Program-made: the position numbers and the translations under genes
Part shown: positions 17,549 to 26,095 of the stretch, piece after piece
Numbering within the stretch: position 1 is the stretch's first letter
Layout: each line of letters opens with the position of its first letter
Assembly (NCBI GenBank): GCA_000421045.1
Contig: ATWC01000005.1
Span: 62,001-126,000, forward strand
Direction of reading: 5' to 3'
Length of the DNA stretch: 64,000 bases
Source of the DNA: Lachnospiraceae bacterium NK4A179
Lineage (GTDB): Bacteria > Bacillota > Clostridia > Lachnospirales > Lachnospiraceae
Notes under the pieces: model-generated
Seen by the model: only the letters and a program-made list of their open reading frames with translations
What the model was told of the DNA's origin: nothing
Database searches by the model: none

Positions 17549-18532
17549 ATGAAAAACAGATATTCATCATTCTTAATTAAATGTGCAGCAATACTGATGA
17601 CAGGCTCTCTTCTTTCCGGATGCGGGCCTGCATCTGAGCCTGCAGTTCCCGTTGCTTCAACAGAAGATGTAAAAGCGGCTGAGGTTACGGAGGCTGCAGA
17701 TACAGAAACTGAAGTTACTGAAACGGAAGTTACAGAGCCTGAAGCTACGGAAGCTGCAACTACGGAGGCTGCAGAGACTGTGGCTCAGGCAGCGCTTGCA
17801 GACGGCACATATGTATGTGATTTTATAACCGACAGCAGTATGTTTGCTGTGAATGAAGCCTGTGAGGGCAAAGGCCTTCTGACTGTGAAAGATGGACAGA
17901 TGACCATACATGTCAGTCTCATGTCGGAGAAGATATTAAATCTTTTCCCCGGCCTTGCGGAAGATGCCGAGAAGGATGGTGCCGTGCTTCTTGAGCCCGT
18001 GAAGGATACCGTGACATATTCAGATGGATACAGCGAGACTGTAAACGGTTTTGATGTGCCGGTGCCGGCTATTGATGAAGAGTTTGATCTGGCGATCATC
18101 GGAACAAAGGGCAAATGGTATGATCATAAAGTAAAGGTATCTGCTCCGGTTGAGGGGGACAGCGTACCCGGACTGCAGGCGGCTTTCAAAACTGCTGCAG
18201 ATCTGGAACTTGCAGATGGTGTATATACTGCGGAAGTGACACTCAAAGGCGGATCAGGCAAGGCATCTGTCACATCCCCCGCGATCATTAAGGTAGAGAA
18301 CGGTACTGTATATGCAGATATCGAATTCTCAAGTGCAAACTATGATTATATGCTCCTTGACGGGACCAGATATGAGGCTGATACCTCGGGAGGACTGTCA
18401 GTATTTGAAGTGCCGATCGCAGGTTTTGACAGCGAGATCGCGATCACCGCGGATACAACAGCTATGAGCGAACCTCATGAGATCGACTACACAGTCTGCT
18501 TTGATTCCGCATCAATTAAGGAAAGCAAGTAA
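17549..18532 (+). CDS. Lipoprotein with two beta-rich repeats, possible tetrapyrrole or metal binding
   Basis: 327 residues: lipobox GSLLSGC (Cys about 25), a Thr/Glu/Ala-rich linker to about residue 82, then two domains. The first (about 85-200) has DGTYVCDF and LLTVKDGQMTIHVSLMS and ends KWYDHKVKVS. The second (about 215-325) reads ADGVYTAEVTLKGGSGKASV, AIIKVENGTVYADIEFSS, NYDYMLLDGTRYE and TTAMSEPHEIDYT. From memory, similar beta-sandwich domains occur beside FecCD-type importers in Clostridia and recall NEAT domains, but I cannot prove the homology. Located between the exported CbiK and the binding protein, it may capture or hand over a corrin precursor. That role is inferred from context. 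Confidence 0.7.
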   Translation: MKNRYSSFLIKCAAILMTGSLLSGCGPASEPAVPVASTEDVKAAEVTEAADTETEVTETEVTEPEATEAATTEAAETVAQAALADGTYVCDFITDSSMFAVNEACEGKGLLTVKDGQMTIHVSLMSEKILNLFPGLAEDAEKDGAVLLEPVKDTVTYSDGYSETVNGFDVPVPAIDEEFDLAIIGTKGKWYDHKVKVSAPVEGDSVPGLQAAFKTAADLELADGVYTAEVTLKGGSGKASVTSPAIIKVENGTVYADIEFSSANYDYMLLDGTRYEADTSGGLSVFEVPIAGFDSEIAITADTTAMSEPHEIDYTVCFDSASIKESK

Positions 18533-18540
18533 CTGTTCTT

Positions 18541-19704
18541 TTGAAAAAAACGATCACAGGAAAAATTCTAACAGGAAAGGCAGGTGTCGTATTCGGTGCG
18601 GCACTTGCCTTTCTCTGTCTTATGACAGCATGTTCTGTCAATGATACACCCGATGTTACTTCACTTGAGTATGGCGGGCTTGTTAAGGAAAGGGAGTATA
18701 TCCCTCAGTTAGCTGCAGGGTTTAAGATAAAGTATTACGCCGGTGGTTATGAAGAGGTATGTGTATCGGATGGAAGGGATTATCTGGTGATACCGGAGGG
18801 AAGCGCTACGCCTGATGGCATACCTGACAATGTTACCGTCATAGATCATATACCCGATCATATATATGTGGCTTCATCAGCTGCGATGTGCAGGTTCGAT
18901 GCAACAGATACTATAGACAGGGTCGCATTCTCAGGAGTGAAAGCAGAAGACTGGAAGATAGAAGCTGCAAAGGCCGCAATGGATAACGGACAGATGATCT
19001 ATGCCGGCAAATATTCCGCACCGGATTACGAGATGCTGCTTTCGGGAAAGTGTGATCTGGCGGTAGAGAATCTGATGATATTGCATAAGCCCGAGATAGC
19101 AGAACAGCTTGAGTCTCTTGGGATACCTGTTTTTATAGACAGGTCCTCCGAGGAAAATGAACCGCTTGGCAAGACCGAATGGATCGTAGCCTACGGTGTG
19201 CTTACGGGAGAGGAAGATAAGGCGCTCGCATTGTTTGAAGAACAGAAGGCGCTTGCCGATGCCTTTTCGGATTTTCCTGCCACAGACAAAACAATAGCGT
19301 ATTTTTATGTGAATTCACAGGGACAGATCGTATGTCCCAAAACAGAAGAATCCATTCCGAAGATGATCTCATATGCAGGCGGGAAATATGCCTGTGAAGG
19401 TCTATCGGATGAAGAGACCGGACTCATATCGACGGTAAAGATCGATATGGAAACATTTCTAAAGATGGCACGTGATGCCGATTATCTGGTATATGATGCC
19501 AATATAGAACCTATTGATTCGGTAAACGATCTGCTTGAAAAGAACAGTTTATTTGAAGAATTTAAGGCTGTTAAAGAGGGCAGTGTATATATAATCGGAA
19601 ACTCAATGTATCAGAACTCCGATAAGGCCGGAACCATTATAAATGATCTGCACAGTATGATCACAGGTCAGGAAGATATGGTTTATCTGAGGAAAGCAAG
19701 ATGA
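18541..19704 (+). CDS. ABC transporter substrate-binding lipoprotein (BtuF/FepB-like)
   Basis: 387 residues with a lipoprotein signal (FLCLMTACSVN) and the two-lobed binding-protein pattern of the iron-siderophore/cobalamin class: PDNVTVIDHIPDHIYVASSA early, ALFEEQKALADAF in the linking helix and DYLVYDANIEPIDSVNDLL towards the end. It probably delivers a corrinoid, tetrapyrrole or metal complex to the FecCD permease encoded next, which overlaps it by 4 bp. Translation appears to start at TTG 18541; no strong ribosome binding site is close, so coupling to the preceding gene is likely. Confidence 0.82.
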   Translation: MKKTITGKILTGKAGVVFGAALAFLCLMTACSVNDTPDVTSLEYGGLVKEREYIPQLAAGFKIKYYAGGYEEVCVSDGRDYLVIPEGSATPDGIPDNVTVIDHIPDHIYVASSAAMCRFDATDTIDRVAFSGVKAEDWKIEAAKAAMDNGQMIYAGKYSAPDYEMLLSGKCDLAVENLMILHKPEIAEQLESLGIPVFIDRSSEENEPLGKTEWIVAYGVLTGEEDKALALFEEQKALADAFSDFPATDKTIAYFYVNSQGQIVCPKTEESIPKMISYAGGKYACEGLSDEETGLISTVKIDMETFLKMARDADYLVYDANIEPIDSVNDLLEKNSLFEEFKAVKEGSVYIIGNSMYQNSDKAGTIINDLHSMITGQEDMVYLRKAR

Positions 19705-20723
19705 CATCAGCTGAAAAAAGAAAAATAACAATAGTATATTGTCTGCTCATCGTATTGATGATATTTCTTTTCATGCTTTCCATCAGTACCGGAAGTGTCA
19801 TGGTGCCTTTTTCGCGCGTTGCATCTGTATTGATAAAGGGCACGGGTGATAATGATACTGTTATGATCATTAAGATGATACGTCTTCCGAGAACGGTTTT
19901 GGCGTTGGTCTCCGGCGGAGCACTGGCGCTTGCCGGATATCTGTTACAGACATTTTTCCGTAATCCCATAGCCGGACCTTATGTAATGGGAATATCATCC
20001 GGTGCAAGGATGATGGTTGCTGTAATGACGATCATTGTGCTTAGCAGAGGCGGCGGTGTGTCTTCTATACAGATGGTAGTCGTATCTTTTGCGGGGGCTC
20101 TTCTCTCAACAGTTGTGATACTTCTGCTCTCTACAAGGATAAAGAGCATGTCCGTGCTGCTTGTTGCGGGCATAATGATCAGTTATATATGTACGGCAGT
20201 TACTGATTTTATCGTCAATGTTGCAGGAGATTCTTCCGTGGTGAATATGCATGGATGGTCGCAGGGAAGCTTTTCCGGAACCTCTGAGCAGGAAGCGGCA
20301 TTTGCCGCCGTTTTTATTCTGATCGTATCGATGATCGTATGGGCTGTGTCGAAACCTATAGGAGCATACAGGAATGGAGAAGTGTATGCTAAGAGTGTCG
20401 GGGTGAATGTCAGAGCCCTGCAGATATCGATCATACTTTTATCAAGTCTTTTATCAGGTATTGTAACAGCGTTTGCAGGGCCTGTTTCTTTTGTGGGTAT
20501 AGCGGTTCCGTTTATCGTAAGGAAGCTTATGACTGACAGAAGACCGGTCATCATGATGCCTGCAGTATTCCTTACGGGAGCGTCCTATACAATGGCCGCA
20601 GACCTGGCAGCACGTATGCTGCTCTCACCGACAGAACTTTCTCTCTCGACGGTTACAGCTTTTGCAGGTGTTCCGATCGTGCTGATCATGCTGGCAGGAG
20701 GCAGGTTTGAAAGGAAATGTTGA
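19701..20723 (+). CDS. FecCD-family ABC transporter permease
   Basis: 340 residues, about ten membrane helices. RLPRTVLALVSGGALALAGY, LQTFFRNPIAGPYVMGISSG, GPVSFVGIAVPFIVRKLM and the C-terminal GVPIVLIMLAGG are signature stretches of the BtuC/FecCD/FhuB permease family. The ATG overlaps the binding-protein stop (ATGA). The partner ATPase is encoded 107 bp downstream, after three hairpins. The substrate is inferred to be cobalamin-related because of the riboswitch and neighbours. Confidence 0.92.
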   Translation: MTSAEKRKITIVYCLLIVLMIFLFMLSISTGSVMVPFSRVASVLIKGTGDNDTVMIIKMIRLPRTVLALVSGGALALAGYLLQTFFRNPIAGPYVMGISSGARMMVAVMTIIVLSRGGGVSSIQMVVVSFAGALLSTVVILLLSTRIKSMSVLLVAGIMISYICTAVTDFIVNVAGDSSVVNMHGWSQGSFSGTSEQEAAFAAVFILIVSMIVWAVSKPIGAYRNGEVYAKSVGVNVRALQISIILLSSLLSGIVTAFAGPVSFVGIAVPFIVRKLMTDRRPVIMMPAVFLTGASYTMAADLAARMLLSPTELSLSTVTAFAGVPIVLIMLAGGRFERKC

Positions 20724-20814
20724 TACATTTCCTTTCAAACACAAATTGGTGAATACGCCTTCGGCGTATTCACCAATTTGCCAGCTCAGAGAAACCGCAT
20801 ACGCGGATTTCTCT
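20705..20814 (+). repeat. Three consecutive perfect or near-perfect hairpins
   Basis: Hairpin A (20705-20740): GTTTGAAAGGAAATGT-TGAT-ACATTTCCTTTCAAAC, 16 bp, with the permease stop codon in its loop. Hairpin B (20742-20780): CAAATTGGTGAATACGCC, loop TTC, and its perfect 18-bp complement. Hairpin C (20788-20814): AGAGAAA and CCGC paired with GCGG and TTTCTCT, one bulged A. None is followed by a T run, so they are not ordinary terminators. They may set mRNA stability or processing between the permease and the ATPase-CbiD gene. Confidence 0.85.
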
Positions 20815-20827
20815 TCGTGGAGGTACA
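20791..20827 (+). repeat. 37-bp intergenic element, copy 1
   Basis: The 37 bases ending in TCTTCGTGGAGGTACA are identical at 34 positions to those at 28780-28816. Both copies end just before a start codon and contribute its ribosome binding site (GTGGAGGTAC here). Copy 1 includes most of hairpin C. Confidence 0.85.
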
Positions 20828-20830
20828 AGA

Positions 20831-22783
20831 ATGACAGATAAATATATTGAAGTCCATGACATGACAGCAGGGTACAAAGGCACGTCGGTTTTGGAAAATA
20901 TTAGTTTTGATATATGTAAAGGTGAGATGGTATCGATCGTGGGGCCAAACGGCGCCGGTAAATCCACATTGCTGTATGTTTTGTCAGGACTGCTCGCGCC
21001 AATGTCCGGAAGGATACTTATAGAAGGACAGGATCTTAACAGGATATCGGACGGTGACAGAGCACGAAAGATAGCAGTGATGTTTACCGAGCGTGTGAAG
21101 AAGGAAGCGGAGAGTTGCCTGGCAGTCGTATCTGAAGGCAGGTATCCGTATACCGGATGGTTTGGAAGGCTCTCCGAAGCCGATATGGATATAGTCAGAA
21201 AAGTGATGGAGATGACAGACTGCCTCACTCTTGCAGACAGGAATTTTAATGAGCTTTCTGACGGACAGAAGCAGAGAGTGTTGCTTGCCAGGGCAATCGC
21301 GCAGGAACCGGGTGTGCTGATACTGGATGAACCTACAACCTTCCTGGATCTGAAATACCAGCTGGAACTGCTGGATCTGTTAAAAAATCTCTCTAGGGAT
21401 GCGGACCATCCGTTGACGATAGTTATGTCTCTGCATGAACTTAACCTTTCCCAGAAGTTTGCGGACAGGGTACTCATGCTGGGTGATAAAGAGATCACAG
21501 CTTACGGGAAGCCTGCCGATGTGATGACAGTTCCTGCGCTGACAAGGTTGTACGGTATAGATGAACATCTCCTGCATGACTTCATGGCAGGAGATATCGC
21601 TTCTGAAAAAAATGATAAAAGTACGGATGAGGATATAAATTCAAATGATACTGCAACGGAAAATGGCTTGAGACGTGGCTTCACAACAGGTACTTCAGCT
21701 GCGCTTGCAAGTCAGGGGGCTGCAGAATATCTCCTTACGGGGATAAGGCCTTCCGAGATGTCAGTCATGACTCCGGCAGGGATAAGAGTAAGTGTCACAC
21801 CTTTTGAATGCGGATGCGATGAAGAAGAAAAAACTGCTTACTGCACGGTAGTCAAAAATGCAGGAGATGACCCTGATGTGACGAATGGGATACATATCAG
21901 AGCTGAGGTGACGCTAACGGATGAGGAAGGCATTGTCATAGATGGAGGAGAAGGTATAGGAAGAGTTACACTTCCAGGCCTTGACCAACCCGTTGGAGAG
22001 GCGGCAATCAACCATGTGCCGAGGAAGATGATAAGTGATGTGCTTAAGGTATCGGCCAGGGAGAATGGTTATACGGGTGGTTTCAAAGTGATCGTAAGTG
22101 CCGAGAACGGTGAGGCGATTGCTGCCAGAACATTGAACAGCACGCTTGGTATAAAGGGCGGCATTTCTATCATTGGCACGAGCGGCATAGTGGAGCCCAT
22201 GTCTGAAAAGGCTCTTGTGGATACGATAAGGGTTGCGGTCCGTCAGGCGGCTGCGATGGGGAACAGAAGCATCATCCTTACGCCGGGTAATTACGGAGCA
22301 GAATTTATCAAAAAGAACAGGATTGACAAGCTGGATATACCGGTCATACAGATGTCTAATTTTATAGGAGATGCACTGGATATAGCCGCCAATGCGGGTA
22401 TAGAGCGTGTGATGCTCATAGGGCATACAGGAAAGCTTGTAAAGCTTGCAGCATCGGTCATGAACACTCATTCAAAATATGCTGATGGACGAAGAGAGAT
22501 ATTTGCCTGCTATGCAGCGCTTGCGGGCGCATCTGCCGGATGTATAAAAAAGCTGTATGAGAGCGTAACGAGCGATGCATGTATCGATATCCTGAAGGAA
22601 GAGTCACTTCTTCAGGATACAGAGAAACTGATAATCCGGTCTATACAGGCTAATCTGGAGCGCAGGGCCGGAGGTAAGTTTGAAGTAGGCGCACTTTTGT
22701 TTTCGAATGTTCACGGCTTGTTCGGTATAACGGATAAAGGTCGGGAGCTGCTTACAGAGTTTGGATATAAAGGAGCATTATAA
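20831..22783 (+). CDS. cbiD: Fusion of ABC transporter ATPase with CbiD (cobalt-precorrin-5B C1-methyltransferase)
   Basis: 650 residues in one uninterrupted frame. Residues 1 to about 250 are an ABC ATPase of the FecE/BtuD type: GPNGAGKSTLLYVLSGL (Walker A), ELSDGQKQRVLLARAIA (signature), GVLILDEPTTFLD (Walker B), MSLHELNLS (H-loop). A hydrophilic Asp/Asn/Ser linker of about 27 residues follows. From Gly 279 the sequence is CbiD: GLRRGFTTGTSAALASQGAA, TVVKNAGDDPDVTNG, ITLTPGNYG-type (IILTPGNYGAEF), FIGDALDIAANAG and IGHTGKLVKLAASVMNTHS. The ATPase should power the FecCD permease just upstream, while CbiD methylates C1 of cobalt-precorrin-5B. I recognise each half confidently; I do not recall such a fusion being described. 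Internal initiation could also make free CbiD. Confidence 0.92.
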   Translation: MTDKYIEVHDMTAGYKGTSVLENISFDICKGEMVSIVGPNGAGKSTLLYVLSGLLAPMSGRILIEGQDLNRISDGDRARKIAVMFTERVKKEAESCLAVVSEGRYPYTGWFGRLSEADMDIVRKVMEMTDCLTLADRNFNELSDGQKQRVLLARAIAQEPGVLILDEPTTFLDLKYQLELLDLLKNLSRDADHPLTIVMSLHELNLSQKFADRVLMLGDKEITAYGKPADVMTVPALTRLYGIDEHLLHDFMAGDIASEKNDKSTDEDINSNDTATENGLRRGFTTGTSAALASQGAAEYLLTGIRPSEMSVMTPAGIRVSVTPFECGCDEEEKTAYCTVVKNAGDDPDVTNGIHIRAEVTLTDEEGIVIDGGEGIGRVTLPGLDQPVGEAAINHVPRKMISDVLKVSARENGYTGGFKVIVSAENGEAIAARTLNSTLGIKGGISIIGTSGIVEPMSEKALVDTIRVAVRQAAAMGNRSIILTPGNYGAEFIKKNRIDKLDIPVIQMSNFIGDALDIAANAGIERVMLIGHTGKLVKLAASVMNTHSKYADGRREIFACYAALAGASAGCIKKLYESVTSDACIDILKEESLLQDTEKLIIRSIQANLERRAGGKFEVGALLFSNVHGLFGITDKGRELLTEFGYKGAL

Positions 22784-24579
22784 TGGTTTATTTCATCGGA
22801 GCCGGGCCGGGCGATCCGGAACTGATCACTCTAAAAGGATACAGATTGCTGCAGGAAGCTGATACCGTTATCTATGCGGGGAGTCTTGTTAATCCTGAAC
22901 TGTTAAAGTATTGCAGAAAAGATGCTGCTGTTTATGACAGTGCCCACATGTCTCTTCCGGAGATAACGGAGGTCATCAGACAGACAGAACCCGGGATCAC
23001 GGTCAGGCTTCAGACAGGAGATACTTCATTATATTCTGCGATAAATGAACAGACTGCAGAGCTGAAGAGATATGGGATAAGCTACAGCACGGTTCCCGGA
23101 GTATCAAGCTTCTGCGCTGCTGCGGCTGCACTGGGTACTGAATATACAGTCCCCGGCAGATCGCAGTCCGTGATAATAAGCAGGATAGAAGGGAGGACAC
23201 CTGTTCCCGAAAGAGAACGCATTCAGGATATGGCTTCTCATAAGACGTCCATGGTGCTCTTCCTTTCGGCAGGGAAAACAAAAGAAGTTGAGGAAGCGCT
23301 GCTTGCGGGAGGGTACAGTGCGGATACACCTGCAGCTATCATTTACAAAGCAAGCTGGCCTGAGGAGAAGAAGTTTTTCTGTACTGTCGGAACGCTTGAT
23401 CAGACAGCGAAGGATAACGGGGTAAGCAGGACAAGTCTTCTGCTTATAGGAGATTTCTTAAACGGAAGTGAGCAAAAGAGTCTGCTCTATGATCCGGATT
23501 TCACCACAGGATACAGAGAAGGAAAACAAGGCAAAGCAGGTACATATGCCTGTGCCTTTACTGACAGAGGCTATGAGCTTGGAGAAAAGTTAGGGGTCGA
23601 CAGTCTTACGAGGATAAGCAGGAAGCAGGGGACTTGCACTCTTGATGAATGGGTGCAGGAACATTTCTATACCGCAAAGACACTTGTTTTTATCGGAGCT
23701 GTGCAGATAGCGGTAAGAGCTGTTTCAAAATATATCAGAGGAAAGGATAGTGATCCTGCTGTCATAGTGATCGATGAAGCAGGACAGTATATTATACCGG
23801 TTCTTTCCGGTCATATAGGCGGAGCTAATGCAGAAGCAGCGAAGCTTGCTGAAATAACAGGTGGGGTGTCTGTGATCACGACCGCAAGTGACATAAGGGG
23901 CCTGTGGGCTGCCGATACCTGGGCGGTACAGCATGGATTAAAGGTAAAGTATACCGGAAACATTGTCAGGGTCCAGAGTGCGTTGCTGGATGCGCAGAAG
24001 ATAAGGATCGGTCTGGGTCAGATGATAAAGATAGCTGATCAGGATAAGGATGATCAGCTTGTATTTGAAGATAAATATGATAAAGAGCAGCAGGCGCAGA
24101 TAAGAATTTCGGGCTATGACACAGGTAAGGACGGATGTGTGGCAGCAGGCAGCAGACGGCAGGTATCAGATGATACATTGATACTGATCCCAAAATGTGT
24201 ATCTGTTGGAATAGGCTGCAAAAAGGGAACTCCAAAAGAAAAGATAGTGGAAGCATTTGATAAGTTCTTAGCTGACAATGATATATACAGGGAGTCCGTA
24301 AAAGATATAGCATCGATAGATCTGAAAAAGGATGAAGAGGGACTTCTTGAATTTGCAGGTGAAAAGGGACTGGAAATCCGCTTCTATACCGCAGAGGAGC
24401 TTGGTAATGCGCAGGGGGATTTTACAGCGTCTGATTTTGTCATGAAGACGACAGGAGTTGATAATGTGTGCGAAAGGGCAGCAGTGTTGCAGGCAGGCAA
24501 AGAAGGAAAGCTCATCGTCCGCAAAACCGTGTATGAAGGTGTGACGATCGCGGCGGCAGAAGGCAGGTTGATCATATGA
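22783..24579 (+). CDS. cbiF/cbiG: Fusion of CbiF (precorrin-4 C11-methyltransferase) and CbiG (cobalt-precorrin-5A hydrolase)
   Basis: 598 residues. Residues 1 to about 245 are CbiF/CobM: FIGAGPGDPELITLKG, ADTVIYAGSLVNPELL, RLQTGDTSLYSAINEQ and PGVSSFCAAAAALGTEYT. The rest is CbiG: FTDRGYELGEKL, FIGAVQIAVRAVSKYI, IPVLSGHIGGANAEAAKLAE and the C-terminal SVGIGCKKGTPKEKIVEAF. The two act in consecutive steps (C11 methylation, ring opening with loss of acetaldehyde). The ATG overlaps the preceding stop by one base. Confidence 0.93.
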   Translation: MVYFIGAGPGDPELITLKGYRLLQEADTVIYAGSLVNPELLKYCRKDAAVYDSAHMSLPEITEVIRQTEPGITVRLQTGDTSLYSAINEQTAELKRYGISYSTVPGVSSFCAAAAALGTEYTVPGRSQSVIISRIEGRTPVPERERIQDMASHKTSMVLFLSAGKTKEVEEALLAGGYSADTPAAIIYKASWPEEKKFFCTVGTLDQTAKDNGVSRTSLLLIGDFLNGSEQKSLLYDPDFTTGYREGKQGKAGTYACAFTDRGYELGEKLGVDSLTRISRKQGTCTLDEWVQEHFYTAKTLVFIGAVQIAVRAVSKYIRGKDSDPAVIVIDEAGQYIIPVLSGHIGGANAEAAKLAEITGGVSVITTASDIRGLWAADTWAVQHGLKVKYTGNIVRVQSALLDAQKIRIGLGQMIKIADQDKDDQLVFEDKYDKEQQAQIRISGYDTGKDGCVAAGSRRQVSDDTLILIPKCVSVGIGCKKGTPKEKIVEAFDKFLADNDIYRESVKDIASIDLKKDEEGLLEFAGEKGLEIRFYTAEELGNAQGDFTASDFVMKTTGVDNVCERAAVLQAGKEGKLIVRKTVYEGVTIAAAEGRLII

Positions 24580-25322
24580 AGAAATTGTATGTGACGGGGA
24601 TAGGTCCGGGATGCAGGGAAGATATGACTCTGCGGGCACTTAAGGCACTTGAGGATTCGATGCTTATAGTCGGATATACCGGATATGTTGAAATTCTTAA
24701 GGAAGAACTTGGAGATGAGGCATTCATGTCATCAAAAGAATTCTATACTACCGGCATGACAGGTGAAACAGACAGATGCAGATATGCCCTGGAAAAAGCG
24801 CATGAGGGCATCACCACATCTATCATATGTTCAGGTGATGCGGGAATATATGGAATGGCTTCTCCAGTACTTGAGCTGTCACGAGACTATCCGGATGTTG
24901 ATATAGAGATAGTGCCCGGTATCACGGCGGCTTCATCGGGAGCCGCGCTTACAGGTGCGCCGATAGGGCATGACCTTGCGATCATTTCGCTTTCGGACAG
25001 ACTGACTCCATGGGATGTGATAGAGAAGAGACTGCGTCTTGCAGCACAGGGAGCTTTCGTTACCGTTCTGTACAATCCGGTATCCAAAGGCAGACCTGAT
25101 GGTATAAAGAAGGCTGTTTCCATCTTTATTGAAGAAGGTGTTTCGGGTGATACTCCATGCGCACTTGCCAGAAAAATAGGCAGGAGTGGGGAGAATGCCG
25201 AAGTCACTACACTTGCAAAGCTTCCGGATGCAGACTGTGATATGTATACCACGGTTTTTATCGGAAGTGACAAAACATATGAAGCATGCGGCAAAATGAT
25301 CACACCGAGAGGTTACAGATGA
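24576..25322 (+). CDS. cbiH: Precorrin-3B C17-methyltransferase
   Basis: 248 residues of the tetrapyrrole methylase fold: YVTGIGPGCREDMTLRALKA, CSGDAGIYGMASPVLEL, PGITAASSGAALTGAPIGHD and VTVLYNPVSKGRPD. These match CbiH/CobJ, which methylates C17 with ring contraction. ATGA overlap with the preceding gene. No fused ferredoxin-like C-terminal extension is present. Confidence 0.93.
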   Translation: MKKLYVTGIGPGCREDMTLRALKALEDSMLIVGYTGYVEILKEELGDEAFMSSKEFYTTGMTGETDRCRYALEKAHEGITTSIICSGDAGIYGMASPVLELSRDYPDVDIEIVPGITAASSGAALTGAPIGHDLAIISLSDRLTPWDVIEKRLRLAAQGAFVTVLYNPVSKGRPDGIKKAVSIFIEEGVSGDTPCALARKIGRSGENAEVTTLAKLPDADCDMYTTVFIGSDKTYEACGKMITPRGYR

Positions 25323-26095
25323 AGCTTATCATTTTTTCGGGAACTACTGAAGGAAGGGATATATCTGCACGTCTGAACGCCATGGGGCATGATGTGACAG
25401 TGTCTGTTGCAACTGACTATGGCAGGGTAAAACAGGGCGAGGGAGATGTGAAGATCCTGGAAGGCCGGATGGATGAAGTGCAGATGGAGAATGTGATAGC
25501 AGATTTTGATCTGTGCATTGATGCAACACACCCATATGCCGCAGAGGCAGGTGCCAATATAAAGAAAGCCTGTGAACGTGCAGGCATCAGATATATGAGG
25601 CTTGCAAGAGCGGTAAGTAATATACCTGATGATTCAATGATATTTGCCGATGCGTCCAAAGCTTCCGAGTATCTGGAAACAACTAAGGGTAATGTCCTGC
25701 TCACAACAGGTGCAAAGGAGATAGGCGTCTTTGAGAAGATAGAAAGGGAGCGGCTGTTTGTAAGGATACTTCCTTCCATGCTTTCTTTGAAGGCTGCTGA
25801 GGATGCAGGTATCAGACCTGAAAACATCATTGCTATGGAAGGTCCTTTTTCGGAAGAAATGAATGAATTGCTCATACGCGAGAAACAGATAAAGTACCTT
25901 GTGACCAAAGACGGTGGGGTGAAAGGCGGATTTCCGCAAAAGGCAGGAGCCTGTGAAAAGACAGGCGCAAAGCTTTTGTTAATAGACAGGCCTTCCGGCA
26001 GGGAAGGAATGAATGAAGAAGAGATCATAACAGAGATCAATAATATAGAAAACAATAAAGAAATCATATTATCAGGCAAAGAGGGCAAGTCATGA
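25319..26095 (+). CDS. cobK: Precorrin-6A reductase (CobK/CbiJ)
   Basis: 258 residues. IIFSGTTEGRDISARLNAMG at the N-terminus, DLCIDATHPYAAEAGANIKKA, VLLTTGAKEIGVFEKI and YLVTKDGGVKGGFPQKAGA near the C-terminus are the family landmarks. It reduces the C18-C19 double bond of the macrocycle with NAD(P)H. The ATG at 25319 overlaps the cbiH stop (ATGA); the upstream start would extend into cbiH. Confidence 0.92.
   Translation: MKLIIFSGTTEGRDISARLNAMGHDVTVSVATDYGRVKQGEGDVKILEGRMDEVQMENVIADFDLCIDATHPYAAEAGANIKKACERAGIRYMRLARAVSNIPDDSMIFADASKASEYLETTKGNVLLTTGAKEIGVFEKIERERLFVRILPSMLSLKAAEDAGIRPENIIAMEGPFSEEMNELLIREKQIKYLVTKDGGVKGGFPQKAGACEKTGAKLLLIDRPSGREGMNEEEIITEINNIENNKEIILSGKEGKS

Noticed and set aside
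20742-20780. Intrinsic terminator
   Set aside because: The 18-bp stem has no T run after it on either strand, and the operon continues with related genes.
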